64,000 bases of DNA, taken from Ziziphus jujuba. Lineage: Eukaryota; Streptophyta; Magnoliopsida; Rosales; Rhamnaceae. Both the position numbers and the translations under genes were made by a program. The notes below the pieces were generated by a model. It was not told the DNA's origin and made no database searches. It worked only from the letters and a program-made list of their open reading frames with translations. Position 1 is the stretch's first letter. Every line of letters starts with the position of its first letter. The stretch lies in contig NC_083384.1 of NCBI RefSeq assembly GCF_031755915.1, positions 27,756,001 to 27,820,000 on the forward strand. The letters run 5' to 3'. Shown here piece by piece: positions 50,457-62,109 of the stretch.

Positions 50457-51881
50457 TCAAAATCCCCTAATTGAACTCTGCCAAATTTCCACATTTTGCT
50501 GTCCTTTCCTTGTAACACACATCTTGTTCCCTCCAAAAGCCAAGTTGGTAATCCTTGACCCACCCATATCCTTCACTTTCCCCATTATGTTCTTCCTGAA
50601 TATTCTTTCCTCAGAACCATCACCAGTACTCTTTATAGATCGCATGGGAACCTCTGACCATAACTCTATATTCCCTCCTTTACTACAAAACACTTGGTTT
50701 CCATGACATTCAATCTTGCACCCAATGCCTTCCTTCTTCCCACTAGCCATTTTTCTTCCATCACCAAGACAAACCCATGGATTCTCAGATCCTATATTTC
50801 TCAAATCTGCAAAGAAAACTTCTCCTGAATTCACACCAACCTTGAATATCGTTGACAAGCTATCTGAAACTGTAACATCAGAAAAGCAATCAATTTTCTC
50901 CTTGAGCTCCCAAACTACATTTCCGGACCTGATATCCCAGAACTTGATGTTGCCCAATACACCTGAAGGACCACTGTGAGACCCGGATGCCATTAACAAA
51001 TTGCTACCGGAAACCCAATTCAATTTCGTCGCTGGGATTGCGGAATCGAGCTCTGCTCCGTAAATCTCGGAGTGACCGATCTCCGTGATCGGATACAGTG
51101 TCTGCAAATCGTAGACCATTATAGAATTCGAATTCCGACGACCCGATTCGAAACTAGCGAAGAGACACTCGGGCGAGGACCCGATTGCTTGCACGGTCGA
51201 GCTAGACCTCGTCACGTTCTCCCAATTCAAAGTCTCTCTCACGAACCCGCTTTCGAGATCGAGAATCTGGAGCCCCGAGAAATCCGTGGCACCGGCAGCC
51301 GCCACCGACGGCGAGATCGCCAGCAACGAATCGACGGCCGTGAACTGGGTCAAGATCGTAGATTTCTTCCTCAGCGACCAGTCGAACGACGTGATTTTGC
51401 TACCGTGCACGACGTGTACCGAACCAAACGGCGTCGTAGCGATCGCCGACGGCGAGTCGCGGCCGTTGAGGGACAAAATCTTGGATTTCTCAAGGTTGAA
51501 CGCTTCGAACTGAGACGGGTTCGATAGCGAATTGACAAGAAGCGATTCGATACCGTAAAACTGGGATTCAAAAATCAAATCTTGAAGATCGATAGCCTTT
51601 GCTTTAGATGGAAGATTACCGGTTCTGAGAAGCGAAAGGAGGATGGAAAACAATTCAGGGTCTCGATCGATAAACGGAGCGGTGAACTGGGTCGTCGAAT
51701 TGGGAATTTCGGAAACCCTAGCGAAGAGTGAATTGGGACCCGCAATTGATAAGGTCTGTTTGGTTGTCTGGAAAAGCTGGCCTCCTACATCAACGGTGAC
51801 TATGTTCGATTCCGCTTTGTTGTTCTGCTGCAACCCACATGGGGAAGAAGAAGAAGAAGCTGAAAGGGCAAAAGGCGGCAT
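50457..51881 (-). CDS. BTB/POZ domain protein with WD40-like C-terminal region (single exon, 474 aa)
   Basis: Plant proteins of this type carry a KCTD-like T1/BTB domain and a beta-propeller-like region; they are thought to be substrate adaptors for CUL3 ubiquitin ligases. The BTB domain is at about 26-115, opening with NIVTVDVGGQLFQTTKQTL and containing the FIDRDPELFSILLSLLRTG block. The rest shows propeller-like strands, clearest at GNIKFWDIRSG (Trp315-Asp316) and IELWSEVPMRS. A low-complexity Ser-rich start (residues 7-14) precedes the BTB fold. The gene is intronless, complete, and more G/C-rich than its surroundings. It resembles the Arabidopsis At5g41330/At2g24240/At4g30940 group; I would not choose one orthologue. 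CUL3 binding is inferred from the family. Confidence 0.92.
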   Translation of the reverse strand: MPPFALSASSSSSPCGLQQNNKAESNIVTVDVGGQLFQTTKQTLSIAGPNSLFARVSEIPNSTTQFTAPFIDRDPELFSILLSLLRTGNLPSKAKAIDLQDLIFESQFYGIESLLVNSLSNPSQFEAFNLEKSKILSLNGRDSPSAIATTPFGSVHVVHGSKITSFDWSLRKKSTILTQFTAVDSLLAISPSVAAAGATDFSGLQILDLESGFVRETLNWENVTRSSSTVQAIGSSPECLFASFESGRRNSNSIMVYDLQTLYPITEIGHSEIYGAELDSAIPATKLNWVSGSNLLMASGSHSGPSGVLGNIKFWDIRSGNVVWELKEKIDCFSDVTVSDSLSTIFKVGVNSGEVFFADLRNIGSENPWVCLGDGRKMASGKKEGIGCKIECHGNQVFCSKGGNIELWSEVPMRSIKSTGDGSEERIFRKNIMGKVKDMGGSRITNLAFGGNKMCVTRKGQQNVEIWQSSIRGF

Positions 51882-52057
51882 TTTTGGGTTTACTTTTTCC
51901 TCTCAATCCCAATTATGCCCTTGAAAACCTCCAATTATGCCCTTGCGAACCGCTGGAGATTTCAAGGGCTTCAATAATTGAAGAAGAAAAAAGCAAGAGA
52001 GAACAGAGAGAGCGGGAAAAAGCTAACAGCGGTTTGATGAAGCAGATGAAATTAGGA

Positions 52058-52066
52058 TTATATATA
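52058..52066 (-). promoter_or_regulatory. Putative TATA box of the BTB gene
   Basis: TATATATAA on the minus strand, 177 bp upstream of the start codon. Position and sequence suit a TATA box. Confidence 0.45.
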
Positions 52067-53000
52067 CAACGCCAAAATTAAGAAAAGAGGGGCTTCTAGA
52101 AAGTCAAAATTGATTGGGGTTTAGGTTTTTTACTTAAAAAATTAATATTTTCCAGCTGTAGAAGTTGGACCTGTTGCTTGGTCGGTCTTGCACAACTCAT
52201 TTTTGTTCAAGGATACCCTTTTAAAACTCATAAATAAATAGTCTTATATTTTTACACTCATAATTTAATCTTTTTTTTTTAATTCTTAATTAATTTTTTT
52301 TAGAACCTCTAATTTCTAACACCCTTTTTTTTTAAAAAAAAAAAAAGGAAAAAGTGTAAAGTAATACACAAAAAGTGGAAAATCCACTTTCTCTTCCCAA
52401 ATTAAAAACACGTTGTTAATTTGGAAGCTTCCTTGACCACCAATTTTTTTTTTCTTTTTTTTTTTCTGTAAATAAATGGAAACTTCGATTTCATCATAGT
52501 TTTCAAGCTCTCAATAGTGCTCATCAATGAATGAAAATTCTTGAGGCTAATTACGAAGCTTCCTCATCTAATTGTTTACTATATAGTTTGGTCTTCTCAC
52601 ACGTGTGTGCATTGGTCAAATCTATGCAGTCAAAATGGTTTTGTCTATGTTCAAAGATGGTGAACTTGAAATCTGATATAATTATTTTTAGATAATCATT
52701 TATTCCCTTTCTGTTTTGCTTTTATTTTTATTATTATTATTATTTTGGTAATGTTTAGAAGAATAAGCAAAAAAGTATTTTCAAATGGGTTTTTCACGAA
52801 AAGTGATATAACTGCATCATTTGTTTATCTGTACATTTTCAGAACTTGTCATTTTCTGACTGTAAAGAAAAAGACCTATCATATTTTGATTTACTGGGAT
52901 ATTAAAGATAATCTATTAACATCCATCAACAAATTTGTACCCATAATTGTATTATTCAGAAAAATAAAAGAGGAATCTTTTTTTTTTTTTTTTTTTTGGG

Positions 53001-53153
53001 GTGGATAGATGTTGGACATGTCAGAATCGGAAAGGTCTCTGTATTTTAATGTTGAATCATGAATTTTTTGTTTTTGGGTGGATAGATGTTGGACATGTCA
53101 GAATCAGAAAGGTCTCTGTATTTTAATGTTGAATCATGAATTCCAGTCATCAC
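53001..53153. repeat. Recent 77-bp tandem duplication
   Basis: The block starting 'gtggatagatgttgga' at 53001 recurs at 53078. Over about 66 bp the copies differ at one site (cgg against cag) and then diverge in a T-rich joint. Confidence 0.9.
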
Positions 53154-54243
53154 AGCAAGTCAGCTCTGGTTACCAAATACAATCATTTGGAATTTTTGGG
53201 AAAAATAAAAAAGAAAAAGAAAAGAATAACCGAAAAAACAAACAAATAGAATTTCCTGCTTCAAAGGAAAGAAGTCTATGTGTCTTCAAAATCATAGGTT
53301 CTCTCCTTATTCTTTCTTGGTTTACAATTTTCTTTAGGGATCGAACGGTTTGGATTCCTGACCTATGTAGAAGAATTTTTTTGGTTTCTAGTCTATGCTA
53401 AGCTAAAAATAAAAATAAAAAAATAAAAATAAAAAAGAGAGAGAGATGGGAAGTGATTAAATTGTCTCTGGAAATTGTAAGACTTAAACTTCATGGAGAA
53501 AAAGGATATTAAAGTAAGCAAAATGTTGTTTCAAGGCTTGTTTTATCTTTTGGGAAAAAAATGTTTTATAAGTAACGTGCCTAATCTTAGGAATTTCAAT
53601 TATGAACCTCAAATTATTCCCCACAAATATTTTAATTCCACGTGGTTCCCAATCATCGATATTTTAACGACCTTCTGATTTTTATGCCGGATTCTACTAT
53701 TTCCATCGCCAAATTTTGAATATCAAAAGCAGCCTTAATAATAAAAAAGATGTGAACTTGGGGCAAGATTTTGTACCTGATCTCATGTAATGCATACAGC
53801 AGGCAACAGCATTAAACAATAGCCGCCTACTTTCATTATTAACAGCAGATTTTCTAATGTAATTTATATTACACATGAAACAGTTAAAAACATGAATACC
53901 CAAAATATTTAAAAAACGAAAAAGGAAAAAAAAAAAAAAAAAAGAGGAGGTTAACCTGTGTTTTCTGCCTAAGAAGATATGATGGGTACTACTCTATTCA
54001 ATACTTGTTTGTTTCAGTAATTTTCTGCCCCTGTTTTCTGGCTAAGATATTCTGAAAAAAAAAACAGCCTATTTAACTGGGTTCACGCTTTTCCAACTTT
54101 CTAGACCCAAAAATCTGCCTACAATCCGAGCCAATTCTGGCTTTTCGTGTTGATGCCAATGGTTTGGAAAGCCTAAGTGTCACGTTTCCTCCAATGCTCC
54201 AAAGATGAGGAGGCATCAAGTTATGACTGTGACGCATTACTAG

Positions 54244-57200
54244 TTAACTGACACCTGGCTGCATCATAGGGAAGAAAGACCAATTCTTAGTGGGTCCTAT
54301 CTCCTTCCCAGCAACCTTCTCATTGGCCCACCAGTCTGAACCAATATCTGACTTGCGAGAATCTCTGCCATCTGCATTGTCAAAATTGAACTCTTTGATA
54401 GAACCGAGAGTGATCGACCGATGCTTCTGGTGGTGGTGCTGCCGTCCCTCCTCCTCTTCCAGCGCTCCATCTGCTGGAGCTTTTTCTGGTTCATCATTGG
54501 ATGTCACACCGACACGACACTCGTAACCATTCATTTCTTTGCAACTTTCTTCTTCATTTTCTACTATGGCTGCGTGCTTTAATGATGTTGACATGGCCTG
54601 AGACAATACCACTGGATTCTTTTCCACACATCTTACACCATCTTCTGTAGGTATCTCAAATGAGACTCTGTGGTTAACAACAATTCCATCATTTTGGGAT
54701 CTGTTGTCTGGTTGAGGGTCTGGTAAAACCTCAATACTGCAGGTGGTATTAAGAAGAAATCCATCGCTAGTGGTGGACTTTCCAGCGCCATCTGGGGTCA
54801 GAGAGCCAGAACCTTGTCTTGAACCCCAATCAAAGTTTGAGAGTTTATCAAGGTCTAACAGCTTGGGAGGATTACCTGGTTGGAACTCAAGGAAGTGATT
54901 ACCACCTGGAGCAAACTCACCATCGGGAAAAGGAGAAGATGTACCTGAACCTGAGATACCTGAGCGTGGTGATATGAGCTGACCAACCGGGCTTCCAGGG
55001 TAAAGCTGATAGGATTGGAATTCATAGTGGGACAGGGGAAATCTCTGACCAGCTTCACAATTACGAATATGAGGATCAAGCAACTGAGCAAATGGAACTT
55101 CAGGTGAGGAAGGTGTAGTCAAATGCACAGATTCGGGAGGAGGAGTGAAGGGAGCAGTTGATGGTTCAGTTGTGAAGGTTGAGAAAACGGGAGGTGAGAC
55201 TAATTGGGTTTCATGTGCATATGGACCAATAGCAAAAATCGAAGCAGGCCCACCTGGGGAGTACATATTGGCAGAAATAGAAGTAAGGGACAATACACCA
55301 GCAGGTGATTGTGTGACTGAAGGAGGTTCTGATTGAAGAAAAGATGCAGGGGAAGAGGGAGGCGCAACAAAGGGAAGTACATTTGCAGGAGCTTGGGTTG
55401 GATTTTCAGCTCTTGGAGCATCAGGTCCAGCAGCTATTGTTTCAGGGACAAGGACAGCATGCCCAATCCGCTTTCTGCTTTTAAGTGATCCAAAGCACCA
55501 ATATAGACTCAAGCAGCTGCCCCACCTTCTCTTCTGCATGAAATCAAATAATGACAGCTTTAGCATAAAAATACCAATTTTCCTCCGTAGTTACAGTGAA
55601 ATGTCAACTGATTATATGATTAAAAATAATCATTGATAACATATAAAAGTAACACAAGCCTCTAACATGAATAACTCAGATACACTACTTATGAGCTAGA
55701 CCTCTCTGACATGTGGTTAACAAACATCCCCAATACCATATTCTTTTTTCTTTTTTTTGTTATTATTATTATTTATTTTGGCAGTGTGAGGTGACAGGAG
55801 ACCAGTGATTGCATGCAAAAACGCAAAACAAAAAGTACTTTGAAAAGTACTGCAAACAGAACATGAAAAACACTCTATCATCAATTATCTAATGGCTATA
55901 AAAGATAAATCACCAATTTATATGCCTTAGTATATATGAAGCCATCAAGTACATAAAAGCAACCCAATGTGCATCAGACAAGGCTAATAAGAAAAATCTA
56001 AAAAGCTACTTAGTCAGCTAAACATAATTCCAAACTCAAATCTGCTCCCGTTGATGAATAGGCTTTAGCTTACCTAAGCATTTCTGTGCTCGTTTTTCTC
56101 CTGCTCCGAGTCAATTATTACTAGGAAGAGAAGATGCAGGTCCATAAAATGCTTAAATAAATCCGGCTACTAAAGTAAACAGTATAAGCTAAAGAATCTC
56201 ACTCGAGCATAAAACTGGCACTCCCCTTGCTACCAAAATTAGACCTCCAAATCCAGGAAATGGGCTAATCACTGAGGACATGGAAATTGATCTTGCTTCC
56301 TGAATTATCAAAGTATAACACTTCATGTGCGAATCCAAGAAATGGACTAGGATGAACTTAGCTAAAATTTCATTCATTGATGCAAGGTTCTTTGAGAAAA
56401 AGGTACTCAATTTTTCATAATGAATATAGCGTGGATTGAAGTACCAGACAAATAATTGGTATCTGCAAAAATATCTAGCCCTGACTACAAGCTCTTATTC
56501 TACAGGTAAGGCTTCGCCTATGAAAGCTCTAAATCACTAAAAGAGTGTTAAAAAGCGAAAAATATTGAAGCAATACAAGGTATGAGAAAGCCTTAACGTC
56601 TTATATTAGCATTTCCCCACCTCTATCATTTTCATTTCAAATAGAAAACACCATATACCCGCATTCCATAAACTTGAATTTGGATTGCAACAGCAGTTAT
56701 GGACTTAACTGTAACTTAACCAAGGAGAGGATGCCCAAAAAAATTGTTTCTGCAAAACATTCCAATACTTCACCTGAATAAGCACAGCGTATGTGCACTT
56801 GACAAACCAATATCCAATTAAATGAACGTACTCTGTAACATGAACTCTACCTTTGCATCAATCATGATCTAAGAAAAACTTTGTTCATTTCACCATCAAC
56901 TAGAAAGTACCTTTTACAGTAAAAATGGAGAAGAACAAACAAGCAAAGCAAGACCAGAGTTAGATCACACTTCAGCATCTTGCATCTCCATGGTAAATTT
57001 CCATAGCTCTGCTATTACCAAATGGACCTCACTTTATTTAAAAGAAAATGAAGAAAAAGAAAGTCGGAACAAACTCGGGAGTATTGAGACTATAAAAGCC
57101 TTCAGGCCTAGCTATTGTGTAGTCCTTATGATTACTTTTCAACGAAACCCAATCACTAAAACTACATAATTTCCAGGATATCTGAATTCAACAAAATGAT

Positions 57201-57787
57201 AACCAATTTTTTCCCCTTTTCTGGTTTTTTTTTTTTTTTTTTTTTTTTTCCGAATCAAATTTGGCTCAACGAAATCCAAGACAAAAATCAATGTAAAAAT
57301 ACAACAAAAAGTACTTTCTTTTTGGATGTTACTAATAAACAGTAATATTAACGATAATCAAATGCCTTCAAAACAGTAAAAATTCATAGTTGCATAAAAA
57401 AAGAAACTTCAAGAAAATATATATATATATATATATCAAAAAATTATTTTTGTCAAGAACTAAGGCAAAATCAATGAATGAATGCATTCCGCAGATCTCA
57501 AATGGTCAAATCCATTAAAAAAAAAAAAAATCAACATTTCGGTTCTCCAATTAATTCAATCAAAAAGCTATAAAAATCCAACAGAACTATACTGAAAACT
57601 GATTTCTTCATATATATATTATATATAAAAAAAAATTTTGATTGATTCAGATAAAGAGAAAATAATAATTTACCTGAACTGTAGCTTGAGGAACACGATT
57701 CTCAGCGGAGGCGATCGCAGAGGCAGCAGCGTTTATAGTCTCCAAAGTGTTGTTAACAGCTCTCGACTCTCCATTGTTGCCTCTCAT
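54244..57787 (-). CDS. Hydroxyproline-rich glycoprotein family-like protein (2 exons, 467 aa)
   Basis: Plant-specific protein of unknown biochemical function, of the group annotated as hydroxyproline-rich glycoprotein family (Arabidopsis At5g52430/At4g25620 type). Exons are 57787-57674 and 55533-54244, with a 2140-bp intron. Exon 1 encodes MRGNNGESRAVNNTLETINA and ends in PQATVQ; exon 2 opens KRRWGSCLSLYWCFGS. A Pro/Ser-rich middle follows (residues about 60-260; motifs such as SPGGPASIFAIGPYAHETQLVS in the family block), then an acidic region and the conserved end WWANEKVAGKE...NWSFFPMMQPGVS. There is no signal peptide, so despite the family name it is unlikely to be a secreted wall protein. 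An ATG at 55566 would give a 440-aa product but lies in the intron. No lesions were seen. Confidence 0.9.
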
Positions 57788-60048
57788 CTCCACCAAAAAT
57801 TATTTTCTCAGCTTCCAAACAGAAAAAAGGAAAAAAAAAAAAAGTCGTTCTTAATCTGATTTTTTGTCGGATCAAAAACAAGAAAAAAATGTAAGGAATT
57901 TTCTCGAGAAAATTGGAACCGAGCAAAATGAAAACGAGAATTATAAATTGCTTTCCAAATATTTTAAAAAAAAAAATAAAAAAAAATCAAAGATTAGAGA
58001 GCTTAAGAAGAGACTGAAAAGAAGTACTCAAAACGATCAAAAAATCTTTATGTAAATCAAAATCTCTCTCTCTCTCTCTCTCTCTCTGTATGCCTCTGAG
58101 ATTTTATTTTATTTTATTATTATTATTTCTGTACTGAATTTATTTATATAATTAATAATTTTGGTGCGTAACGCTTTCGAGGTCAAACACGGCATTGACT
58201 TAGTTTTCTATGTGATTATCGAAAACCTGTTAATCTTAAGATTTATAGGGGCTGTATTTTATATATTCATATTGTATTGACTTATTTTATAATATTTGAT
58301 ATTCGATTTTACCAAACTAACCCCATTTCTCGTCTTTAATCTCCATAATGCCATTTTAGTCGAATTTTTTATTTTTTATTTTTTCTGTTGAATTTGGTTG
58401 GTTATAATTCACATGTTTTCAAGAGTATTCCATTCCTTTGTTTTTTTTTTTTTTTTAAAAAGGAGGAATATTTATTACTTCTTATTTTCATAACATAATA
58501 AAATTTTAAAACTCTTTTATAAATTCTTTTTTTTTTTTTGGCAGCTGAATCCAAACTTTGAAATTTTTCTAAAAGAACTAGTATTTTTGGCATTAGGTTG
58601 TCCAGGAAACCCATGACTAGAACCTCCAAAACATAGCTTATTAATAGAATTCAAATTATTTTGAAGTGATTGATTAAAAAAAAAAAAAAAAAAAGCTGTA
58701 AATTACCCCCAAAAAAAAGGGGGTATGATTTTTTGTAATTAATTGAGGATGTTGGGGGTAGTATAGTAAAATGAGAAGGCAAGATACAATTATTTCAGAT
58801 TTAAATATATATTATTATATAAAGAAAAAAGTGAGAGATAGTTATATTTAAAGAAAAAAAAAATGAATAATAAATAATGGATTTAACCGAGAAAACCTTT
58901 TTCAGATTATTATGAAAAAGAGTGCACGTGTGGGTATCGGGTTCTTAATGGGTTCCGTGCCCTAAACACCCACTGTCTTAAGACTGGGCCCACATTATGG
59001 GTCCCTCTCTTTACCCGCCACTTTAAACTAACTTTCATGGTTGGTCTGTTTCTCACTTACCACCCTTTTTCCAATTTTTCATTTTTTTTTTTTTTTTTTT
59101 TGGGACTCTTACCCTTTTCTAACTTATCAAATTCAAAAGGGTTTTTTCTAATGGAAATTTCTATTTTCTTACGTTCATCCAAAAAAAAAAAAAAATTTCT
59201 TTTGTTTTGTCTCTCTTTTTCTCTTCTTTCCTTTTAACTTTTGACCGACCCCCTTTCATTCAATATGTATTTTATATATGAGTCAAATTTAATATGTATT
59301 TTATTTACCAGTTAATATGGAAAAAACTATTATATTTATTTTTATTATCTTTTTTAATAGTTTAATATTTTAAATTATACTTATAATTTATATGGATCTA
59401 ATCAATATCACATGAATATATTTAAACTCTTAATATATTTTTAAATTTAACCTTTTAATCGATAAAAAAATACTAATAATTTTGGCATTAGATTTATTTT
59501 ATATGAGTATGATTGTATATAAATATTTATATTATTTATATATTTACTACTTTGGTCATCAGCATTTATGATTTGATATTGAACCCCTTGTTAGGCAAAA
59601 AAGTATAATTATGATATCTTAACCTTTTGTTACAAATAGATATAATCTTAACCTTTTGCTAAATATAGATATCCTACCATTCTCTCCTTTTAAATTATAT
59701 ATATCCTATGAAATGATTGAAGAAAGGTGTCAAAAAGAGAAACATTAAGTTTCAAGCATGCTTTCTGGGATACTGAGTAAGCGAAAAAAAAAAAAAAATT
59801 GGCAATCATTTTCTAGAGTGGCACTCAAGCGAAACTTGTTAAAATAAAATAAAAATAAAAAATAAAATAATAATAAGACCATGGCATATATGCATGATTT
59901 GGAAGACTTTTATGGAAAAGCTAAAAAGGACACGAAGATGCCTCGAGAAAATGAAGAGCATTTTCCATTACAAGTTGGAGTTGCAGGGCATTGAATTGCT
60001 TTTTACCTCTAATATAATATATAGAAAAATTATATCCAGCCAAAATTC

Positions 60049-60085
<37 letters not shown>

Positions 60086-61837
60086 AGATTTTGCCACCTC
60101 TGTTGTTGCACGTGGTTAATTATTATTTTTTTATGAATTTTTAAATTTTATTTTAAAAAATTCCATTTACATTAATCGTTTTTGTTTAAATATGTTTTAT
60201 TAAAAAAAAATCAATACTTTGTAATTTTAACAAGTAATAAAATTTTAATTTAATTTGTTAGTATAAAAACAATTTTACAAAACCTATTAACACAAATACG
60301 TAAATAAATAAATATCAAATTTTCAAAAAAATTTACAAATCATAATAATAAAATTAATAATTTGGTGTAACCGAAATTTTTCTTATATAAAATCTAATTT
60401 TTAAACTTAAATTATGTTAGTTAAAACTTTAACATTTAGCATCTAATAAATTACAAAATATATATATATATATATATATTTTAAACCATCAATAGATTTT
60501 CAAAATTATACGTTCATTATACAATACAATGTTTCTAATATTTGGATTCAATTTTCTCACATATTTTATCAATAATTATTCATCATATTATTTAAATTAT
60601 TAAAAACATGTTAAAGTTCTTTTCTTATTTTGAATTTTTTATTTTATTATTCATATATAAATACAAATATAAACAACAAGAAACAGTTGAGTGAACAAAG
60701 CAAACTGCATACACAAAACATATTCAACTTTTACAAATCTTTTATAAACTTCTTAGTCTACCTATTTTTTTACATGATAACAACAAAAAAATATTTACAA
60801 ACTTCTTAGTCCATCTAATTTTTTTGAAATAAATCAACTCCAAATCTTTATCGTAGTTTTATCAGAAAATATCATATGATATTTACACCCACAAATAAAA
60901 ATATAAATATCCATGTAAATTTTTTTACATGTAATAGCATAAAATATATTCCCAAAAATGACCAACTGCAAACATAGAATAAAAAATTGAAAAAATACAC
61001 AATGAAACTAATGGTTATAAAATTAAAGCTCATAAAATTTATTTACATCCTACAAATTATATTTATAGGTACCAATATTACAAAAAAAAAAAAAAAAAAA
61101 AAAGAATCAATATTTTTTCACTCCACTAACTCATAAAGTTATGTATATCTAAAATGCTTCGTCATTACAATTCAATTAATTTAGAAGTTATTTTGTGAAA
61201 CATGGCAATACTCTTTCTCCCTTTCTTAATTCATTAATAATCATGTAGCAAAAATTATTAACTAACGAAAACAATTCCAATGTGATTTTTTTACCTTTCT
61301 TTTGCTAGACCTAATTAAGATTTTCCAAATAACTTCTTGATATAAGGGAATTAATGTCTGTCTATAAAATTTCAGATAAAATTTCAAAAGAAATATAACC
61401 AGATCATTATTAAACACATCAGAAAGTAACAAAGACAAAATTACAGCCCCTTTCTGATAACAAACAAAGCATTGTTAGATATATGAATATATGATTGTCG
61501 TTTATGAATCTTATCTCCATCACCAAACATTGAAATTAAAGGTTTCACTAATCATTATACACAATGAACAATGTACACAATCAAGAACACAAATAATATC
61601 ATAGAAAAATATTACACCTTTAATGCACATCATTACCATTATCACAAACATACATTTCATCCAAGATGAAGTAATACAAAACAACTTAACAATCACAGTA
61701 ATTATGTAACAAATGATATAACAAAGATATATCATTTAAATTTAAAATATGCAGTCTAAAAATTAATTAAAAACAAAAGGTGAATTTCTTACCTTTTCAT
61801 TCTAATATTCTTATCCAATATATACATGGCTTCTTCT

Positions 61838-61868
<31 letters not shown>

Positions 61869-62100
61869 CTATATCCATTTGATTTGATTACACTACAAAA
61901 AAATCAAACACTGTTATCCATAATAGACAATTCATTAAAAACATAGAATAAAAAAAAACAAAAAAAACAAATCTTACGTAGTAATATACCAACAAAATAA
62001 TAAAACCCATTGAATTTGTGGATTAAAACACAATTAAATCAAAATCATCTCTAAGAATATACCAAGGATAATAATTCTTGGAAACCAATATTTTTTTGTC
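57788..62100. other. Leader of the last gene and AT-rich intergenic region
   Basis: A CT run at 58061-58088 (GA in the sense of the gene) lies in the expected leader, and TATATAAAT (minus, 58150-58142) is a possible TATA box. Beyond it is AT-rich DNA with long poly-T runs, an (AT)n-(AC)n compound microsatellite at about 60049-60085 and another (AT)n at about 60459-60478. I see no gene. The part nearest 62 kb may be the 3' portion of the Helitron whose helicase follows, but I found no clear terminal hairpin. Confidence 0.6.
60049..60085. repeat. Compound (AT)n(AC)n microsatellite
   Basis: About nine AT units pass directly into about ten AC units. Intergenic, probably polymorphic. Confidence 0.85.
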
Positions 62101-62109
62101 AATCTATGA

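Larger units (their letters stand above)
51882..54243. other. BTB gene promoter and intergenic region
   Basis: The first 200 bp hold the BTB leader with a GA-rich stretch (about 51992-52015) and a TATA-like box. The rest is AT-rich with poly-A/T runs and a recent 77-bp tandem duplication (53001-53153). The last part is the likely 3' UTR of the next gene. No gene was recognised. Confidence 0.65.

Noticed and set aside
54244..55566. Start codon at 55566 for the hydroxyproline-rich-like gene
   Set aside because: The first 11 codons would come from the intron. A consensus acceptor at 55534-55535 joins in frame to an upstream exon with the family's conserved N-terminus.
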